In this document: in pieces, positions 21,912-33,030 of the stretch | Layout of the letters: each line of letters begins with the position of its first letter | Numbering within the stretch: position 1 is the stretch's first letter | Origin: Kitagawia praeruptora | Taxonomy: Eukaryota > Streptophyta > Magnoliopsida > Apiales > Apiaceae | Assembly (NCBI GenBank): GCA_037693485.1 | Contig: CM075353.1 | Coordinates: 59,700,501-59,764,500 of the forward strand | Direction: 5' to 3' | Length of the DNA stretch: 64,000 bases | The notes under the pieces: generated by a model | Told to the model about the DNA's origin: nothing | Databases searched by the model: none | What the model saw: only the letters and a program-made list of their open reading frames with translations | Translations under genes and position numbers: made by a program

Positions 21912-24900
21912 TAGACAGATAGAAGCAGCATTAATTATTTTTGGCATAGCCAGGGAATTGAAGAAGTAAAGGATACCTCTCGAGACATCCTTCCCCACTA
22001 AGTGCCAAGCAGCTAGGAAAAATTCTACTGTAAAACCATCTGGCCCTGGGCTCTTGTTTTTCCCCATCTTCCTTAGAGTGTTATACACATCAGATTCCCC
22101 AAATGGGGCACTTAAGACACTAGCCTGAAGCTCGGTGATCTTTGGCAGATTGATGTCACAAGGAAACTGCTCCACCTCCCCACGGTGGCCAAGCAGATTT
22201 TTGTAATAATCTACCGCCACTTTTGCCATATCTTCGTGGGTCGTAACCATCTCCCCTGTTGGAGTAGTGAGAGATAATACTTTGTTAACATTCCATCTTC
22301 CCCTACAAGCATTAAAGAAGTACTTGTTGTTGTTATCCCCATTTTTGAGCCAATGGACCCTAGATTTCTGTTTTAAGAAACATTCCTCCATGTGAAGTGC
22401 CTTCGAATAGTCTTCAATTAGCTTGGACTCTTCTTCAAACATATCAGGGGTGGGAAGAGCTGGGAGGCCCTTTTGGAACTCCAACAATGCATTGCGAGAA
22501 TCCTTCACCCTTTGCTGTAGGTTACCAGTAGAATTATTCAACCGCTTAAGAGCAACTTTTGTGCGTTTGAGCTTTGCTGTGAGATTAAACCAAGGGTCCC
22601 CAATGACTGGACCGGACCAAGCTTTCTCAACTGTAGGGAGAAATTCAGGATTATCAATAAGGTGATTGAAAAATTGAAATGGCTTTAATACCTTAGTACG
22701 CTCCAACCCCAACGAAGTAAAGGCTGGGCAGTGATCAGAGAGACCTCTTGGGCCAAACTCAGCATAAGAACAAGAGAACAGATTGTGCCAGTCCGCATTC
22801 ACCAAAACACGATCAAGTTTCCTGTACTTTGGTTGGTGAATATTGCAATCCCACCACGTCAGGAAATTACCCACACTCCTTAGATCAGTGATGCCCAATG
22901 AGAGTACAAAGTCCTTGAACTCTGTCATATCCGTAGTCCAGTTGACATTCCCACCTTGTTTCTCCTCCAGCCTTAAGCAGGTGTTGAAATCTCCAGTAAT
23001 GACCCATGCAGCATTATTAAGCCCCCTAGAGATCCTTGTCAAGTCAGACCACAAACTTCTCTTCCCCATATCATCATTAAACCCATAAATGAACGAAGCC
23101 ACAAAACTCAAGTTCGACTGAATCGAGGTAATTGAGCAGGTGATGTGCTGAGCAGAAGAGGCAATAACCATAATCTTCCAAAAAGTAGGGTTCCACCCTA
23201 GCCATATACGGCCACCCGAATGGTGTTCACAATTGAAACACCACTTGAAACTCGGGCTGATCTCCTTGGAGATAATCTTAGCAACGTCTTTTTGCACATG
23301 GGTTTCCAAAATACTAATCAAGGATATATTTTTAGACAAAATGAAATCCTTGATAAAATCAATTTTATTATTAAGCCCACGGACGTTGTAAGAACAAAAA
23401 TCACTCATTAAAACTGAGTTATGAATTGGAAGGAGGGTACCTGGACCCCCCTTCACTCTCTTAATCCCCCTAGATTTACCTTTTTTATTACTTTGTCTGC
23501 GTTCAATCTCATCCACCACTACATTCTTGAAGCCATTTGGCGATGGAGTACCTGATGAAATACTCGGTGAGGCAACAGGCTTCCTCTTGTTCTTCACCTC
23601 CGTCCAACCATCCCCAGCTCCAGAAACATCTTGTGATTGGTTCTCATCCAAATTAATCTCAACAAAAGGAATTGGAGAGATTTCCCCTGATTCCTTAACT
23701 TCTTTCCCCGAAGCCTCAGTGGTATCCTTTTGCGATTCCTTCCCTTTTGTAGCATCCTTTACACCAACTTCCCCATAATTAGAATTTTCATTCTCATCAC
23801 TCCTAATCTCATTGTTCACCATAGGTTGAGGTTGAGGTTGTTTAGCCCAGTCCTTTATAGCCAAGGGGCAGGCACTAAGAACATGACCCAAAGACTTGCA
23901 GTGGGAACACAGTAAGGGCTTGTTGAAGTACGAAACCTTCACCTCCACATGAGATTTGTCAATGTCAATCACAGGGATACTAGTAGGAAGAGGGTCACCT
24001 ACCTTGTACTGGACACACATCTTGGCAAACGGCAAAATTTCCAACTGAGATGTGAGATTATCCGCTCCCAACGGGACTCCAATAACACTCGCAACTCTGC
24101 TCAACCCTTCTTGTGTCCAATAACAGTCAGGCAAATTGCTAAATTTGACCCAAAGAGGCATTGAAGAGATCGGTTTTTCACCCAAAGAGTTACCCCAGTC
24201 TGTGACCACCATTGGCCTTTGGTCAAAATACCACGTGCCCTTAGAGAGTGCGGCATTCTTGTCATTTAGGGAAACAAATTTAAAGATATAAGTCGAGTCA
24301 TTTCTTTGAGCAACAGAAATGAGACCTTTCTTCCAAATTAATTGTGCTATTTCTTTCACCCTTCGAAATGGCAATGATGCCTTGGTGAACCTTCCCACCA
24401 CACAACATTTAAACTTTTCAGCCCCCCTTTCCAAAACTTCTAGAGGAGGATCCACCACATTAGATCCCTTTGGAAGAGGGACGTAATCAAAGGTTACACC
24501 CTTCACAGGACCTGGAGAGTCTTTCAAAACCGCCGTCCAAGATTTCTTCCCTCCCCCTTCCTGCGTCTTCTTGGTTTCATTATCCACATCACCTATTGGA
24601 TCCTTCATTACCCCAGATGACTCCCCTTTTGTCAGGTTAACGTTTTTGTTCTTTAGAATGCTCTTTAAGACAGGAGTATCATTTCCAGCCATTTCAGAAC
24701 CAACCCTAACTCCTTCCTCCTTAGCACCCTCAGCAACATCTTTTCCTATCTCCGTTTTGGACGATAGAATGGGTAGACCAAACTCATCCCTACCAGTAAT
24801 GAAAGAAAGGGGGTTCTTCATACCCACATTAAATTTCGCCTGCTTTTCTAGGTTTCCTTTCTCCATTTCTGCCAACGAGAGACCATTTGCCTCTAGGTAT

Positions 24901-25238
24901 GCACTTACCTCCATCATCTTCATCCTAAGTCTGATGAGGTCATCACTATCATTCTTATTAGTCGCCGCCATAGCTCTCGACACCCGACTAATAGTATCTC
25001 TCTCCATTGCATCTCTAGCATCTTCATGGTACATCTCCTCATCAGAGGATGACTCCTTTGTTCTTTCAGCACCTTTCTCTCCATGGGGATTAGGTTCAAC
25101 TCGCTCCGCCGCCGTTAATATCGGAAAGTCCGCAACCTCCCTCATGGCAAGCATCTCCTTGAATTTGTCATCATCCATGTCCTGCATATATCCTGGTAAC
25201 CCAGACTCGGAGTCACAATTAGAGCCTTGGCTCACCAT
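21912..25238 (-). pseudogene. LN9 ORF, 5' half: gag-like region, CCHC knuckle, AP endonuclease, start of RT
   Basis: 1,100 open codons from ATG 25238. In order: a charged N-terminus; a DUF4283-like region (KFKCCVVGRFTKASLPF ... PMVVTDWG); one zinc knuckle CSHCKSLGHVLSAC (C-x2-C-x4-H-x4-C); and an AP-endonuclease-like domain with SYNVRGLN, ETHV, WVITGDFN and GLSDHCPA, the usual N, E, D and H active-site blocks. The RT start follows, KSPGPDGFTVEFF. The frame is cut at INAASICL, where the inversion break lies. Family: plant L1-clade LINE, with gag-like and enzymatic parts in one frame. The protein cannot be completed in this copy because the remainder is on the other strand. Confidence 0.9.
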
Positions 25239-25404
25239 TACCGCTCCACACTATATATATATATTTATAAGAAATTTAGTGTTTAGGTTAAGGGGGAAGG
25301 AGAATATGGAGTAAATGAAGGGGATTTGGTCTTTACTGATGGAGAATGTGTGTAAGAGAATAGATCTGTGTTAAAATTAAATGGCGGCTAGCTAGGCTCA
25401 AATT
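25239..25404 (-). other. LN9 inverted 5' leader and inversion junction
   Basis: Leader of LN9 on the minus strand with AGCCGCCAT at 25380-25390, lacking the first about 60 nt (no ATGAGAGTCG). It meets the plus-strand RT segment at about 25404, where GGTCATGCC corresponds to GTTATGCC in LN14. Confidence 0.7.
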
Positions 25405-25408
25405 GGTC

Positions 25409-27397
25409 ATGCCCTCTCTGATTTCCAAACACCAGTCGGCCTTTGTGGCTGGTAGGTCCATTGGAGACAACATTTTCCTTGCTCAGGCTCTTTGCAAAGG
25501 CTATAACCGTAATGATGGGCAGCCAAGGTGTGCAATTAAGCTGGACATTCAAAAAGCTTTTGACTCTCTTAATTGGAGTTTTATTTTCAAGGTGCTGGAA
25601 AAAATGGGGTTTCCCCAGAGGTTTATAGAATGGATCAGGGTTTGTATCACTACTACCATGTTCTCAGTGAAGCTAAATGGCAGTTTGGAGGGTTTCTTCA
25701 AAGGTGAGTCTGGTTTAAGGCAAGGGGACCCCCTATCGCCTTACCTATTTGTAATGGCTATGGAAGTTTTCACTGCATGTCTTAATAAATCGGTTGATAC
25801 GGCGGATTTCAAATTCCATTGGAGAACAAAGGAGGTGAACCTACACCACATTGTTTTTGCTGATGATGTCTTCTTGTTTAGCCATGGAGATGCAAACTCT
25901 GTAAAGAGATTGATGGAAGGGGTCAGCAGATTTTCTAAATGCTCTAACTTGGTTCCTAATCGAGCAAAATCGGTGTGCTTCTTTGCAAATGTGGGAGCTA
26001 ATATTGTGGAGGATATTCTAGAAGTGACTGGGTTCCAGAGAGGCTCTTTACCAATATCTTACTTGGGTTTGCCTCTCATCACAGGAAAGTTGAATAGCAG
26101 GGATTGTGTCTCTCTGGTTGCTAAGCTTTGCAAACGAGTGGAAAACTGGATGGCCAGGTTTTTAAACTTTGCCGGTCGGTTAATGCTTCTCAAAGCAGTC
26201 ATGGCGAGTATAGTAGGGTACTGGAGTATGTATATCTTTCTTCCGAAAGGGGTGCTTAAAAAGATTAACAGCCTCTTCTTCAAATTTCTGTGGGGTGGGT
26301 TCTATAAGGAATCGGGCAGATGCCACTACAAGGTAAGTTGGGAGGAATGTTGTCGGCCAAAGGTAGAGGGTGGGTTGGGGATAAAAAATATATTTGAATG
26401 GAACCAAGCTGCTATCCTGCACCAGCTTTGGCGCCTGCTCCAACCCAACTCTGACTCTCTTTGGATTGCATGGTTTCACAAAATATTGCTTCGTCGTAAA
26501 GCTTTCTGGACAGCAAGCATGCCTTATAGATGTTGTTGGGTGGCAAGGAAAATCTTTAATGCCAGACCTCAAGCTTTGACCTTTGTTTACTATAATGTTG
26601 GGGTTACCTCGGATTTTCTCTTCTGGCATGATCCTTGGGCGAATAAAAAACCTTTGGCTCACATCTCGTCTTCGGTGATTAATAATGCAGAATCTTCTAG
26701 CTTGGCTCCAGTTAATACTTATCTCCAAGGAGGGGTCTGGAGTTTACCACAATCAAACCACATGGATGTCTTAGAGGTCAGAAGGAGGGCAACTCAAACC
26801 CAAATCCACAAATGTGATAAAATTCTTTGGGACGGATTACAGCCAAAACTTGTAAAGCTGTCAACTATCTGGGCCTCTATTCGTGATCATGGCCAGAATG
26901 TTACCTGGGATACTTTGCTGTGGAACTCGTTTAATATTCCTAAGTGCTCCTTTATCTCCTGGCTTGCTTTAAAAAACAGGTTACTTACCAGGGATCGAAT
27001 GTTGTCTTTTGGCATGAGGGTGGATCATGAGTGTCTTCTTTGCGGTCTTGATGTGGAGTCAATTAGCCATTTGCTAACTCAATGTCCTTATTTTAGTCTC
27101 CTCAGGAGTGTGATTCCAGTTCGATTGAATGATGATTGGGCTAGGTGGCAGCAAGGGGATTTTTTCATGAATCAATTATCTGGGAAGTTAAAGGCTATAG
27201 CAGGAGTTTACCTCACAACATGCATTTACAGTGTTTGGAAAGAGCGGAACTACAGGGTCCACAACACGGGACCTGGCCATCCCACTCATGTGCTTGCTGT
27301 TAATGTTAAAATGCTTGTTAGGGAAAAACTATTTTCTTGTGCAGCATTCAAAAAATGGGTCCAAAAGGAACCGTCCCTTGTAGTATTTCTGTTCTGA
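25409..27397 (+). pseudogene. LN9 ORF, 3' half: reverse transcriptase and zf-RVT
   Basis: About 662 codons with no stop. RT motifs: KLDIQKAFDS (46-55), SGLRQGDPLSP (103-113) and the catalytic FADD (152-155), numbered from 25403. Further on, CLLCGLDVESISHLLTQCPYF is the zf-RVT-type finger common after plant LINE RTs. It ends FLF, TGA. All catalytic aspartates are present, so the source element was probably active when it copied. In this copy the half lacks its own 5' part in the right orientation. Confidence 0.9.
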
Positions 27398-27550
27398 TTC
27401 AATTGCCTTGTTTGTTAGTGTCTGCTGACTCCTGTTGGAGTTTCTGTGATGTAAGTTTCCAGGGGTATGCCCCTGTTTCCTCTTGTAGCTCCGTTGGGTG
27501 TTTTTAATTCAAATATTTAATTAGCAAAAAAAAAAAAGTTACCAAGATCC

Positions 27551-28597
27551 GCTTGTTCCAATCCATGCTCAATTTGCTTCTCATTCAAAACCCAATTCTC
27601 TGTAGGTGATTGATGCATGACAAAAGTTTCAATTTGAGAATCAGATTCTTCTTCATGTTCAACTTGCTCATTTTCTTCTTCGATTTCTATCTCCTTGGAA
27701 GAATACGTCGCACTAATCTCCTCGATGTCACAAAAAGTCAGTAGTTCATTGTTTGGGCAGTCCTCTTCATAACTCTTGCACTTTAAACAAATTAATTCTT
27801 CTTCAATTGACAAAAGATTTGTATTCTCTTTCTTGTTTTCCTTCAATGCATCAAAATTTGGAGTCGTTACAACACAAGAACGAGCCACGTTTTCTTCTAG
27901 AATGTTTTCCTTCTCAAAACCAATTGTATACCCATCAAGAGAAATTGCAGCTTGATTGAAACGATTTGATTTTCTCAATATATCTTGTAAATAATCAGTA
28001 GGTAACTCTTGTACATAATCAGTAGGTAAAAATCGTTTTTTCATTCTCACCTTAAATGCTTCCCAAGAATCAATACGCGCTTTACCCACTTTTCTCCTCT
28101 TTGATTTCAGATTTTCGTACCATAATTCAGCATAACCTTTCAGCTTTGATCTTGCCACTTTGAATCTCTTGTGATCATCATAATCCTTGTAATCAAAAGA
28201 CCCGTTCAACACGTTGCAACCATTCAACAAAAATATCAGGATTCATGCTACCATCAAAATCTGGAATATCCAAACGCAAACTCCTATTGTCATCCTTAGA
28301 TTTACGATTTCGATTTCTTGAATCCTCTTCCTCTTTTAACGTTGCTAAAACCTCCTTCAATTGCTCCTTTAATTCATAGATCTCCATATCCCTTCGTGCA
28401 TTCTCAACATCCCTTAACGTTAAACCTTGCGTAACATTAAGTTCTTCGCCACCAAACACATCAGCCCTGTTGCCCTTGTTTTTATCAAGAAAACCCTTGG
28501 TAGATGTAACCAAACAACCATTAAACACCACCAAATACCTCAGCCTTTTGTCCCACGTTTTTTCTTGAAAAATCCCCTCGAAAAAGTCGTTAAACAA
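27551..28597 (-). pseudogene. Gyp-K gag (Retrotrans_gag-like), frameshifted
   Basis: Capsid-like Gag of a gypsy element. The N-terminal piece (28193-28597) has a charged coiled-coil-like stretch, then RLDIPDFDGSMNPDIFVEWL; this resembles the LxxPxFDG...FLEWL start of the Retrotrans_gag domain. The second piece (27551-28205) goes on with KGYAELWYENL and DSWEAFKVRMKKRFLP, the usual end of the domain. The two pieces are in different frames. One extra T in the T run near 28197 explains the break. After the domain come acidic runs (EEENEQVEHEEES) and no zinc knuckle. LN9 cuts it after LEQADLG. Confidence 0.75.
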
Positions 28598-28665
28598 CCA
28601 CCAAATACCTCAGCCTTTTGTCCCACGTTTTTTTTGTAGAAAACGTTCAAAACAAATCGCCAAAC

Positions 28666-28684
28666 CTAGCTCTTGATGCCAAGA
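28666..28684 (-). other. Gyp-K primer binding site
   Basis: On the minus strand the 5' LTR is followed by TCTTGGCATCAAGAGCTAG, close to the plant initiator-Met primer site (TTGGTATCAGAGCTAG). It fixes 28685-30668 as the 5' LTR. Confidence 0.65.
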
Positions 28685-28903
28685 TGATATATATTTTCTA
28701 TGTAGATCAGATTTGCAGCGAAAAATTTAACTTTAGCTTGCTTCTATAAAGAATTTAATCACCAAGAAACAAAACTAAAGGATCGATTTGTTTAGATTGC
28801 TTAAAGAATTTAATCACCCACAAACTAAACGAAATCTGGATAAGAAAGTATAAAGGAATTAACCACCAACTTTCAAAGGTTTTGCAAGTATAAAAACTCA
28901 CGA

Positions 28904-29959
28904 CTGGGTCCTTCTACGACTGGGTCCTTCTCGTCAGGACTTCAGGAGAGATTGAAAATTGCTTTGAAAGCACTTGTGGTTCTTCGGGATTGCATTGTTC
29001 TGAATGGATGTGAGGTGCCCAGCTTCTGGGGGAAGATTGAGATGAGAGGTTTAAATGTCGATAGTGATCTGACGGACGAACTTGTGTTTAGAATGATGGC
29101 TGACCGTGCGAGATCTGTGCACAGTATCAAGCAATTAAGTGGATTTATTCGAAAATGGAATATTCCCACTCCTATTCTGCTAGGGGAGGATGAGGTTCTT
29201 ATACAATGTATGAAGGAGGAGCTCAAGGAGGCAGGTCTGTCGAACCAGACCGGTTTGGAAGAGGAAAGGGAAACGTTGATAGTTGTTACTCAGGGGTTGA
29301 ATGTAGATAGCTTGAAGTTTTTTATTGTCTCTCATGATAATAAGGGTAAAATTTCCAAGAATGCAGGTGAAAAAGGTTGGAATGCTCCCTTTAAGGGTGT
29401 ACAGGGTTGCCAAACCTTGCCATCCCAACTCAGGGATGTTCTAGCTGAGATGAGAAACCATGGTATTGGGTTTTTGGCTAATGCTGTAGTTAAGGTTTTT
29501 GATGTAGAGGTGAGTTTAAAGAGCGCATCTGGTACTGTTCTAGAGATTGATCAGTATGAGGACCTTGAGGAGGTGAGTACGCATGGGCGTTCTGGTGGCC
29601 CCATGGATTCTCTGACTATGAAGTATGAGTTGATGCAGGTTTTTGAAGTCCTGGATGGGGTTGTGGAGGAAGCCCTGGATATGAAGAGTTATTTCAACAG
29701 TGTGAGAGATTCCATTCGTGGGCACATGCATTATTTGGGCATGTTGTTTGGGTTTGCTGATGGTTATGGCATAATCGTTGATGATGTTGAGATAGGAAAT
29801 GAGAGGGATCCTGTGCAGGGGATACGCAAGCAGACAGGGATCAAGAATTCCATTAAATTGGATGCAGAGCTGCATCAGGTTGGGACATATGTGCCTACTG
29901 CAGAGACAAGCCTCCGCAATGTGGAGATGCTGGACTACCATAGACGAACAAGGCGATGA
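28904..29959 (+). pseudogene. LN10 ORF (unknown protein, same group as LN5)
   Basis: Open from the truncation to TGA at 29957-29959, about 335 codons. Repeated units LRDCIVLNGCEVPSFWGK and LSGFIRKWNIPTPILLGED match LN5 FRDYIVHNGHEVPLIWGG and LGNFIRENGIPLPVLLGDD; KFFIVSHD matches the third LN5 unit. The C-terminal half has HYLGMLFGFADG like LN5 QYLGHLFDLVGD. No start codon is preserved. Function unknown. Confidence 0.65.
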
Positions 29960-30155
29960 CACCTGAGATGCTCCTTTTGTGAAGGCTTTGTGACCGTGAG
30001 GGTCGTAATTTCTATGTAGCTTGTTCTTGAACTTGGTTAATTTTACTGTGTTTTTTTATCATGCTGTTCCGTTAGGTGAATTTTCTACTTATCGCGGGGT
30101 ATACCCCTGGAGATGTATTTTGTTTGCCTATGGTATAAACTTAATTAGCAAAAAA
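28904..30155 (+). mobile_element. LN10: 5'-truncated LINE-ended element in Gyp-K right LTR
   Basis: Target duplication GTATAAAAACTCACGA (16 bp) at 28888-28903 and 30156-30171. Hairpin variant GGGGTATACCCC at 30096-30107, tail CTTAATTAGC plus a short A run. The 5' edge carries a short duplicated piece CTGGGTCCTTCT. 1.25 kb. Confidence 0.9.
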
Positions 30156-30673
30156 GTATAAAAACTCACGATTTATTATCATCCAATTCTGATCACAAAA
30201 GATTACAATATAGGGGTATATATAGGCTAGGCAAATAACCTAAACCCATTAGGAATCCCAATCAGATTCAAAATCAGCTAGTTAGCTAATATTTGAGTCC
30301 AACTTGAAAACCAATCAAAAACCCAATCCATATAGGAAATTACATAAAAACCTACTCTGAATAGGAAATTACATAAAAACTAAATCCAATTAGAAAATAA
30401 AATCCTATGTGCTTAAAACAAGAAAAACCCTTTCAAGTGAAAGGTAAAAACTTGCAAGCCAAAAATCTACTTAATAAATATATAGTAATCAGCCAATTAA
30501 TTCTCACGGATAACATTGAATATAGATAAGTTGAAAGCCACGCTTGTCTCCATGAGAACAAGTAAATCAGCCATAATGCTCCTGCATCATTCTCCTCTTC
30601 TTCGAAAACAATTGTCCTCAATTGAACAATAAACACATATGGAGATCTTGATGTTGTGCTCCGCATCAATAAG

Positions 30674-32848
30674 GTTCCCATTTCAATATATATCTCAAGT
30701 TTGAAAATATATAAACATATGAGTATATCATTTTCGGCAAAACACTCTACGGTTAATATACTGTACAGGGAATACATTATTGCAAAACCTCTCTCCTTCC
30801 ATTAGCTTAGAAGGTTTCTCATTCAAAAACATTTCATTCTTTGAAATAATTGCAAGAGTGCACTAACACGTGCCAATCTTTATAGAAAATCTTGCAGTTC
30901 TAGATACTGCACGATGTCAATATTTTTCTTATCAAAAACCACATTATCGGCAACTTGGCACTTAGGCCCAAGAAGCAGTGTTTGAGTATTTTTCCAAAGT
31001 GGAGGATGGGACTGGAAGAAAACATAAAAACCTGACAAGGATTGACGATGATCAGTCGCCACAACCAAGTCCAACAATCCACGGGTCTTCTCTACTAGTA
31101 GAAGGATAGAAACTCCATCCGTAACTATCCCTTGGGTAAAAGCTCCATCTGCAATCACCCTCGATGAAAACTCTATCCGTAATCATCCTTCGGCAACACC
31201 TGGGCCGGAATAAATGATGGACCGCCTGGCTAACGGCCTCTTACACTAAACTCGGGGTCGTTCGTCAACGACCCTGCACGCCAGAGTCCCCTTTTTGCTT
31301 TTCCTTTCAAAACTTGTTTTGATTGAAAATCGAGTAGTTGAGGTCCGACATCAGTAGACCGATAATTCTTGAAAAACGTGTAAGGGAGTAAAACCTGACC
31401 GGGGGTTTTCGAAAATGTTTTGAGTTCGAAAGAATTCGAGTTTGAAAATGCTAAAGGTATCTTGGATTAGTTTTGTCTTTAAAATAATGAACAATAATTA
31501 ATAAATAATATTTTGAGGTTTAGTATAAACAATTAATAGAATAATTATTTAATTAAAATAAGCTTTTAATCCCAGATAGATATTTTTGAGTATTTTTAAC
31601 AACGTAAAAATAATAAATACTTAAGTATACGATACTTCCCGAATGACTTTTCGGGTTTTCGCAATTTAATCATGATACAATAATATACCGCTCCCCGGTC
31701 AATAGTATATTTGGACCGCTACGACCTCTATTGCTAGAGTCGTTGTCCGACGAAAATACTTTCATTCTAAGTTCAAGGGTGTACAAACACATATGCATAT
31801 ATCTCAAACTTCAACTTAATCTCGTAAGGCATAAGCATGTAATACGTTTGGAAGTACAAACACAACAGTGAAAATCCTCATATTTAAGTTTTGTAAAGTA
31901 AGCTTGCATAGGTAAAATCAAGAATATAATCTTTTGAAAATAAATACTTAGGGTTGGAAAACTTGCCTTGGTGAGGTTGGGGTGGTCGGCTCGCGAAGTG
32001 GAACGAAGATCTATACATATCCGACATTCGCTCGTTAGTATCTTAACAACACCACTTAATCACAATGTTTTAAAGAATACCACACTAACTCACGACTCCA
32101 CCATTCGCCCCACTAACCCTCCTATATGTCCATGTCATCACCCAATTACACTCGTTGCTTATCCGACTCGAATTAGTTACCAAACTCGAAACATAACTAC
32201 GTATCCTTAAAACTATGTTAAACAAACTCCTCACATGATTTTTCACTTGCGCGCAAAATCTTTGCCAATACATATTCACTCTAACATTTTTATAAAATTG
32301 AAAAATACATATTTTTATCCAATTCCTTTTGGTAAATCTTTGCCACTGCAAAATCTATCTCTCATCAATTTCTCATAATGGTTACATAATTTTTAAGGGT
32401 CTAAAGGTGGTTCACAAGTTGACCAAATGGTGCAGTCCGGATCTCAAAACCATTCTGCACTTCTCGGGCCATAACTCAGAATCTATACATCACCTAGTCA
32501 TGAACCTTATATTTCTGGAAACTACATTCAAATACCTTTCTAACCATATGTATTGGGTCTTAAGGGGACAAGTTTAAGGGGTTCAAAACCCTCCTACAAG
32601 ACAGTACATGCTCCCAGGATTTTACACAGCACACATCTTTCCTTAAACATTGAAGAACTCACTTTATACATCACATCTACCATCAAAACCACCAAGACTT
32701 GACTCTCTAGCATACATGGGGTTATATACTCTAATTACAAACTTTAAAATCACATCAACAACATATAACCTCAAGATTTTCATCATCCATAACTCATATA
32801 ACCAAGATATGCACTAAAATGTTTAGATCTAACAATATAAACTATAAT
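30674..32848 (-). repeat. GL2 LTR, piece 2
   Basis: Continues piece 1 after Gyp-K. Landmarks shared with GL4 occur in the same order: CCTTCGGCAAC..GGGCCG..CGGCCTCTTAC (31178-31245, compare 61950-62020) and CTTGCCT..GGTGTGGCTCG-like sequence near 31965 (compare 62935). No gene is seen; short frames are noise. LN11 interrupts it after TAAACTATAAT. Confidence 0.7.
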
Positions 32849-33030
32849 ATCACGAGAAAAATGAGAGTCGACTTTCTCTCTGGCTTCTCTCTAACCTCTC
32901 TCTAAAACCCTATCTAGCCGCCACCAATTTCTGCCAAATCTAAGTCTTTTTTCATCAGATCTATATATATTTCCTTCCTAAATCCTCATTCCCCTTCTTA
33001 TCTCTCACCTAAATCACCATATTTCTTATA

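Larger units (their letters stand above)
21912..27536 (+). mobile_element. LN9: autonomous-type LINE with inverted 5' part
   Basis: Target duplication AGTTACCAAGATCC at 21898-21911 and 27537-27550. The 3' part (about 25405-27536) is plus strand: RT, finger, hairpin 27462-27473, TTTAATTAGC plus A run. The 5' part (21912 to about 25404) is inverted: leader, ORF start, zinc knuckle, endonuclease and the beginning of RT on the minus strand. About 36 codons found in LN14 between the two parts are missing at the inversion point. This is the pattern expected from twin priming during target-primed reverse transcription. Confidence 0.9.
7175..30668 (-). mobile_element. Gyp-K: small gag-only Ty3/gypsy element, heavily interrupted
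   Basis: Flanked by 5-bp duplications ATAAG at 7170-7174 and 30669-30673. LTRs run TGATATATAT...CCGCATCA. Without insertions the LTRs are about 710 bp and the interior about 1.4 kb (21609-21911 plus 27551-28684), so the intact element is only about 2.9 kb. It has a PBS, a PPT, a gag frame and a short C-terminal tail, but no protease, reverse transcriptase or integrase. It must have been mobilised by a relative. Insertions: LN1 and LN3 in the left LTR, LN9 in the interior, LN10 in the right LTR. Confidence 0.85.
28685..30668 (-). repeat. Gyp-K right (5') LTR with LN10 inside
   Basis: LTR sequence at 28685-28903 and 30172-30668, about 716 bp after removing LN10. It starts TGATATATATTTTC and ends CTCCGCATCA before ATAAG. 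It is the reference for joining the left LTR across LN1 and LN3. Confidence 0.9.

Noticed and set aside
22423..25314. Plus-strand frames up to 247 codons across the LN9 5' half
   Set aside because: Antisense to a clear gag-like/endonuclease frame on the minus strand.
27753..27959. Plus-strand frame opposite Gyp-K gag
   Set aside because: Antisense to the gag tail; no independent support.
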